A DNA stretch of 40,835 bases, from NCBI GenBank assembly GCA_023384575.1, contig JAHDVP010000005.1, positions 130,531 through 171,365 on the forward strand, written 5' to 3'. Under the pieces are notes generated by a model. It was not told the DNA's origin, searched no databases, and saw nothing but the letters and a program-made list of their open reading frames with translations. Below are positions 31,552 through 40,835 of this stretch, in pieces; within the stretch, counting starts at the first letter, position 1, and every line of letters begins with the position of its first letter. Source of the stretch: Acidobacteriota bacterium. GTDB lineage: Bacteria; Acidobacteriota; Vicinamibacteria; Vicinamibacterales; JAFNAJ01. The position numbers and the translations under genes are program-made.

Positions 31552-32274
31552 CTACCGGCGGGGGGACGCCGCCCCGCCCGGCCGGGTCGGCTGCGGTCCA
31601 GGCACGCCCCCGGGCCCGATGCCCGGCACCTGCCCCGGCGCCATCCCCGGGACGGCGCTGCCGGGCGGGCCCTGCCCGGGCGCGCCCGGTCGGTTCGAGA
31701 GGCTGGTGTAGAGGAACTGCCACTCGTTGTACGCCGAGCGGCCGTTGTAGGTACGGATCGAGCGCTCCCGGCTCTTGCTGACGACCCCGACGACGCCCCC
31801 ACGTGGGCCGGCGATCTGGCCGGTCTCGACCGGGGTGAACGTGGTCGGAGGTTGACCGGGCGCGGGCGCGATCTCCCCCGGGCGAGCCGACCCGACGCCC
31901 CCGCCGGGGATCTGCCCCGGCGCTGCCATCACGCTCGCCTGGTAGAGCACCTGGAACTCACCGTCCGGCGCCATCGGGTCCGCGTACTTCTTGCGCAGGA
32001 ACCGCTGTTCGACGAGCACGTCGATGCTCGGCGGAAAGGCGCCCGGGTAGCGCCGCTGCCAGAGCCCGATCGCGCGTGCGTACTGCTCGCCGCGGAAGAT
32101 GAGTTCGGCTTCGCGCTCGCGCTGGACGGCATGCCGCCACGCCGGCATGGCGACGCTCATCAGCACCGTCATGATGGCGAGGCCGACGAGCAGGCTGGCC
32201 ATGGCGTAGCCCCGTTCGCCGCGCTGCGAGCCTTGACCCTGTGACACCACGTCGATATCATCCAGAACGGTCAT
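31552..32274 (-). CDS. Type II secretion / type IV pilin-like protein (pseudopilin)
   Basis: This 240-residue protein has a class III-like leader. GERG ends at G22 and the mature chain would start Y23-AMASLLVGLAIMTVLMSVAMPAW, a hydrophobic helix. It is followed by HAVQREREAELIFRGEQYARAIGLWQRRYPG, typical of GspG-like pseudopilins. The usual Glu at mature position 5 is Ser27 here, which is odd for a filament subunit. RKKYADPMAPDGEFQ is a pseudopilin calcium-site-like block. The last ~35 residues are Pro/Gly-rich. The start is uncertain: ATG 32274 or an internal GTG at 32250. It is divergent from the PKD lipoprotein with only 1 nt between start codons. Confidence 0.75.
   Translation of the reverse strand: MTVLDDIDVVSQGQGSQRGERGYAMASLLVGLAIMTVLMSVAMPAWRHAVQREREAELIFRGEQYARAIGLWQRRYPGAFPPSIDVLVEQRFLRKKYADPMAPDGEFQVLYQASVMAAPGQIPGGGVGSARPGEIAPAPGQPPTTFTPVETGQIAGPRGGVVGVVSKSRERSIRTYNGRSAYNEWQFLYTSLSNRPGAPGQGPPGSAVPGMAPGQVPGIGPGGVPGPQPTRPGGAASPRR
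32233..32261 (+). promoter_or_regulatory. Promoter for the PKD lipoprotein
   Basis: TTGACC (32233-32238), a 17-nt spacer and TATCAT (32256-32261). The start is near 32268, about 8 nt before ATG 32276, too close for a Shine-Dalgarno. It lies inside the 5' coding part of the opposite pseudopilin gene. Confidence 0.6.
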
Positions 32275-32275
32275 T

Positions 32276-32281
32276 ATGATA
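32276..32281 (-). promoter_or_regulatory. -10 candidate for the pseudopilin gene
   Basis: TATCAT on the minus strand, overlapping the ATG of the lipoprotein on the plus strand. It would start transcription near 32269, at or just inside the pseudopilin start. No clear -35. Confidence 0.25.
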
Positions 32282-33499
32282 GCACCGCGCACGCGACGGC
32301 TGGTTCTCGCGCGTCCCATCGCGTTTGGGGCGATCGCGCTCCTGGCCCTCTCCCTGTCTGCGTGCGACAAGGTGGCGCTGACCGCGCCGACCAACTCGAC
32401 CATCCGGCTCTTCACGAACACGACCGTGCTTCCGCTCAACGGCACGGCCGAGATCATCGCGACCGTGACGGAGAGCTCGGGGACGGCCGTCCAGAACGGC
32501 ACGCAGGTCACGTTCACCACCACGGTGGGCACGCTCGATCCCGCCGAGGCGCGAACGAAGGACGGCAAGGCGTCGGTCCGCCTCGGCGCCGGGCTCATCT
32601 CGGGCACGGCGCGCGTCCGGGCGTTCTCGGGCGGGGCTCAATCGGAGGAGCTCGAAGTCAAGATCGGAGGCAGCGCGGCGGCCCGCGTGCTCCTCAACGT
32701 CAGCCCCGCCACAGTACCAGTGGGCGGCGGCACCGTCCAGCTCGTCGCCACCGTGGTCGATGCCGACGGCAACCGGCTGCCCGGCGTCCCGGTGACGTTC
32801 AATACGACGGCGGGCACCCTCTCGGCCGCGACGCAGTTGACCGACAACAACGGCGAAGCGCGGGTCTCGCTCACGACCTCGCGCGACGCCTCGGTGTCGG
32901 CGTCGGCCGGGGCCGTCGAGGCCGCACGCGTCGAGATCCGGGTGAGCACGGCGCCGGTAGTGACCATCAGCGCGCCGTCGGCCGCCATCCAGGTCGGCCA
33001 GACGGCCACGTTCACGGTGAACGTGTCGGCCAGCGCCAACTCGAGCCCGATTCGCGAGGTCACGATCGACTTCGGCGACGGCACGCGCGAGTCGCTCGGT
33101 GCCCTGTCGGGCTCGATTGCCGTCCAGCACGTGTTCCGCGACGCGGGCCTCTTCCTCGTCTCGGTGACCGCGCGGGACGTCAACGACACCCAGACGACGG
33201 TCTCGACGACCGTCAACGTCCTGCGGCAGGCGCCCATCATCGTCTCGGTCATCGCCTCGCCCTCGTCGTCGGTCGAACCGCGCGTGGGCAACCCGGTCAC
33301 GATCACGGTCACCGTGTCGTCGGCGACGCCCATCCTCCGGTACGAGTACGACTTCGGCGACGGCACGACGGCCGTGCTGACGAGCGGCACGACGACCCAC
33401 GTCTACAGCACGACGGGCGCCAAGGTGATCACCGTGCGCGTCGTGGCCGTCGACGGCGCAAGCGGGATCGGTCGCGCCGAGGTGAACGTCCGACCCTGA
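32276..33499 (+). CDS. Lipoprotein with Big/Ig-like and PKD domains
   Basis: This 407-residue protein has a lipoprotein signal ending in LSLSAC with the lipobox Cys at residue 30, followed by Asp31 (in E. coli an Asp at +2 favours inner-membrane retention). Two bacterial Ig-like domains follow: about 40-130 with NGTQVTFTTTVGTLDP, and about 135-225 with PGVPVTFNTTAGTLS. Two PKD-type domains come next, each with a DFGDG motif (EVTIDFGDGT and YEYDFGDGT) and a VFRDAG or VYSTTG strand before VSVTA/ITVRV. These are extracellular adhesion or stalk modules; no enzyme domain is seen. Partnership with the adjacent pseudopilin is suggested only by position. A hairpin follows the stop. Confidence 0.85.
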   Translation: MIAPRTRRLVLARPIAFGAIALLALSLSACDKVALTAPTNSTIRLFTNTTVLPLNGTAEIIATVTESSGTAVQNGTQVTFTTTVGTLDPAEARTKDGKASVRLGAGLISGTARVRAFSGGAQSEELEVKIGGSAAARVLLNVSPATVPVGGGTVQLVATVVDADGNRLPGVPVTFNTTAGTLSAATQLTDNNGEARVSLTTSRDASVSASAGAVEAARVEIRVSTAPVVTISAPSAAIQVGQTATFTVNVSASANSSPIREVTIDFGDGTRESLGALSGSIAVQHVFRDAGLFLVSVTARDVNDTQTTVSTTVNVLRQAPIIVSVIASPSSSVEPRVGNPVTITVTVSSATPILRYEYDFGDGTTAVLTSGTTTHVYSTTGAKVITVRVVAVDGASGIGRAEVNVRP

Positions 33500-33503
33500 C
33501 GGT

Positions 33504-33539
33504 CGACGGGCCGGACTCTCCCTTCCCTTCAGCCCGTCG
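33504..33539 (+). terminator. Hairpin after the PKD lipoprotein
   Basis: CGACGGGC (33504-33511) and GCCCGTCG (33532-33539) form a perfect 8-bp stem around a 20-nt pyrimidine-rich loop, 4 nt after the stop codon. There is no T-tract. Confidence 0.35.
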
Positions 33540-33712
33540 CGGGGGTGGCGAATGCCGCCCCGCGTCATGCCGCACGGCGGCGCGATTTCTCCGGTCGGTT
33601 GAGATAGACTCGCACGCCTCAGCACATCGCGACGTGCGGCTTCGCCATGGCGGGGGCGGTTCGAGGCTCGCTCCGCCAGGCGTCCCGTACGCGTGGTCAC
33701 GGCGGGTGCGTC

Positions 33713-35347
33713 ATGGGACGACTGGACAGGGAGTCGCTCGACCTGGTCATCGGCACGCTGCGCGAGTACGCGGCGCGGGAGCTGAGACCCGAAGTCCTCC
33801 TCCAACTGGATCACGAAGACCGATTCCCGATGTCGGTGCTGCGCGATCTGTACGATCCGCAGCAGATCGGCCTGCACCTGCTGTTTCTGCCCGAGGACGT
33901 GGGTGGGCTCGGTGGTGGCGCCTACGACATCTACCGCGTGTCGGCGGCGATGGCCGAGATCGATCTGGGCATCGCCACCGGGGTCCTGGCGACCTTCCTG
34001 GGCACCGACCCGATCATGGTGGGCGGAACGCCCGACCAGAAGCGACGCTGGATGGGACGCATCGCCGACGAGGGCCTGCTCGTGGCCTACGGGGCCACCG
34101 AGCCGCAGGCCGGCAGCGATCTCACCGCCCTGACGACCACGGCGGTACCGGTGCGGGACAACGGTCACGTGACGGGGTACTCGCTGAGCGGGCAGAAGCA
34201 GTGGATCAGCAACGGCGGCGTCGCGACGCTCTACACCGTCCTGGCCAACGCGCCCGGTGGCCCATCGTGGTTCGTCGTGGAGAAGGGCACGCCCGGATTC
34301 GCGGCTGGCAAGCCGGAGGACAAGCACGGCATCCGCGCCAGCAACACGACGATGCTCTTCCTCGACAACGTGTTCGTGCCCGCCGACCACCTCGTCGGCG
34401 AGACGGAGGGACGGGGCCTCGCGCAGGCGCAGGCCGTCTTCGGCTACACGCGACTGATGGTCGCCGCCTTCGGCCTCGGGGCCGGCTGGGCGGCGCTGCA
34501 GCGTGCGATCCGCTACTCGCAGCAGCGAATCGCCGCCGGGACGCCGCTCTCGCAGAAAGCGGGGTACACCCACAAGCTGATCGTGCCGAACGCCGTCGCC
34601 CTCGAGGCCTCACGGGCGTACATCGAGTGGGCCGCTGAACGGATCGACGGCGGTGAGCCGGACCTCGCCACCGAGGGCGCGATCGCGAAGTACCTCGCCA
34701 CCGAGGCCGGCAACCGGGCGGCCGAGGATGCGATTCAGGCGCATGGCGGCAACGGCTACACGAAGGAGTACCTCGTCGAGAAGATCAAGCGCGACGTCCG
34801 CATCACGACGATCTACGAGGGAACCTCCGAGATCATGGAGTGGACGATCGCGCGAGATCGATGGCAGGCGCATCTGAAGACGCGCGGCGCGTTCTACCGC
34901 GACTGGGCGAGCCGCCTCGATCATCGCCACGCCGCCGCGCCCGCGTGTGGCGCCTCGACGGCGGCCCTCGCCCTCAGTTCGCTCGCCACACTGCTCGAGC
35001 GCTGCCGTCTCGACCGCCTCACCCGCAACCAGCACGTGCTCTTCAGGCTCGGACACGTGATCGCGCATGCCGAGGCGGCCGCCGTGTTCGCCGAGCGGTC
35101 GGTCACGCATCCGACGACCGCCATGCCCTTCGATTCGACGCTGTGGCAGGTGATGGCCCGCGTATTCGCCCGCGACGCCGTCCATCGCGTCGTGTTCGAC
35201 GGCCTGCGATGGGCGGCTGGTGCCGGGCAGACCGACGCCTCGCTGCTCACGAACCTCGATGCCGCCGGGGCCGCCGCGTCGCAGGCGGGCCTGCTCGAGG
35301 ACATGGATGCCATCGCGCGCCGCCTGACGGAGTGCTTTCCGCCATAG
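33713..35347 (+). CDS. Acyl-CoA dehydrogenase
   Basis: This 544-residue FAD enzyme oxidises an acyl-CoA at the alpha-beta bond. It has the signature [12 protein letters not shown] (126-137), QKQWISNGG (162-170) in the FAD-binding middle domain and [14 protein letters not shown] in the C-terminal domain. YEGTSEI has E369 at the position of the catalytic base. About 150 extra residues after the usual end make it longer than the common ~380-residue type, as in large acyl-CoA dehydrogenases. The start at ATG 33713 was chosen from the family N-terminus; an in-frame upstream ATG at 33647 is less likely. It precedes the giant lipid synthase by 184 nt on the same strand and may act on its product or supply its starter. 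Confidence 0.87.
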   Translation: MGRLDRESLDLVIGTLREYAARELRPEVLLQLDHEDRFPMSVLRDLYDPQQIGLHLLFLPEDVGGLGGGAYDIYRVSAAMAEIDLGIATGVLATFLGTDPIMVGGTPDQKRRWMGRIADEGLLVAYGATEPQAGSDLTALTTTAVPVRDNGHVTGYSLSGQKQWISNGGVATLYTVLANAPGGPSWFVVEKGTPGFAAGKPEDKHGIRASNTTMLFLDNVFVPADHLVGETEGRGLAQAQAVFGYTRLMVAAFGLGAGWAALQRAIRYSQQRIAAGTPLSQKAGYTHKLIVPNAVALEASRAYIEWAAERIDGGEPDLATEGAIAKYLATEAGNRAAEDAIQAHGGNGYTKEYLVEKIKRDVRITTIYEGTSEIMEWTIARDRWQAHLKTRGAFYRDWASRLDHRHAAAPACGASTAALALSSLATLLERCRLDRLTRNQHVLFRLGHVIAHAEAAAVFAERSVTHPTTAMPFDSTLWQVMARVFARDAVHRVVFDGLRWAAGAGQTDASLLTNLDAAGAAASQAGLLEDMDAIARRLTECFPP

Positions 35348-35531
35348 CGGTGCGGCGACGGGCGCCGCGCGGCCGGTCCCCGTCGTGGTTCGGAGAAATC
35401 GTCGTCCCGGGGGCTGCGGGTCGGGCGCCCCCACATGAGCCCGCCCCACCTCGAATCCTCGTTCGCGTGGATCTGTTGGTGGTCCGCCCGCGCCGCGCTC
35501 TGCCGACGCGGGCACGCTGCGGGAGTGTGGT
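35348..35531 (+). other. 184-nt gap between the acyl-CoA dehydrogenase and the lipid synthase
   Basis: No gene or clear promoter is seen. A small GCGGC...GCCGC hairpin lies just after the dehydrogenase stop. The stretch GGAGTGTGG before ATG 35532 may serve as the ribosome-binding region. Confidence 0.4.

Positions 35532-40835
<5,304 letters not shown>

Noticed and set aside
32258-34573. A 771-codon minus-strand frame opposite the lipoprotein and acyl-CoA dehydrogenase
   Set aside because: Spans two clear genes and an intergenic hairpin; composition typical of an antisense shadow.

Overview
The window is a high-GC bacterial chromosome segment of ordinary Gram-negative character: TolQ, an LPS-export permease, lipoprotein and Tat signals, and a pseudopilin. 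No phage, insertion sequence, CRISPR array, rRNA or tRNA was seen. Gene content (fused LptF-LptG, Tat-exported TldD/PmbA pair, BatA/DUF58/MoxR operon, pseudopilin beside a PKD lipoprotein, Pfa-like lipid synthase) best fits an Acidobacteriota member, perhaps Vicinamibacteria-like. That assignment is inference, not the result of a search. Recognisable promoters follow a TTGAC(A/C)-N17-TA...T pattern, and several lie so close to the start codon that the mRNAs would be leaderless or nearly so.

Layout. 1-5.7 kb: a partial tolQ on the minus strand diverges from recN-miaB-bifunctional nuclease-parA-parB. 5.7-8.4 kb: an AT-rich, structured gap of 378 bp, then a single gene encoding LptF and LptG fused. 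8.4-11.4 kb (minus): metK followed by a membrane-anchored PHP-domain phosphoesterase-like protein. 11.5-12.9 kb: a Tat-exported Gfo/Idh/MocA oxidoreductase. 13.0-17.1 kb (minus): a Tat-exported TldD, its PmbA partner, a C-terminal relic of a second TldD, and a XerC/D recombinase. 17.2-24.5 kb (minus): a five-gene MoxR-DUF58-BatA-like-large membrane proteins operon.

24.7-31.5 kb: an amino-sugar / peptidoglycan salvage island: murQ (+), nagK-nagB (-), then a GHL10 (DigH-like) glycosidase, a sodium:solute symporter and an SxxK serine hydrolase (+). Together they could trim peptidoglycan glycans, import the sugars, remove lactate from MurNAc-6-P, phosphorylate GlcNAc and send glucosamine-6-P to fructose-6-P. 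The nagK and GHL10 promoters face away from each other across a perfect palindrome, which suggests shared control.

31.5-33.5 kb: a pseudopilin-like gene and a PKD/Big lipoprotein whose start codons are almost back to back. 33.7-40.8 kb: an acyl-CoA dehydrogenase followed by a giant KS-AT-KS'-ACP synthase that runs off the right edge. It resembles the secondary-lipid (PUFA-synthase-like) family, and its first carrier domain has Thr where the phosphopantetheine Ser is expected. This last region is the best candidate for undescribed biochemistry.
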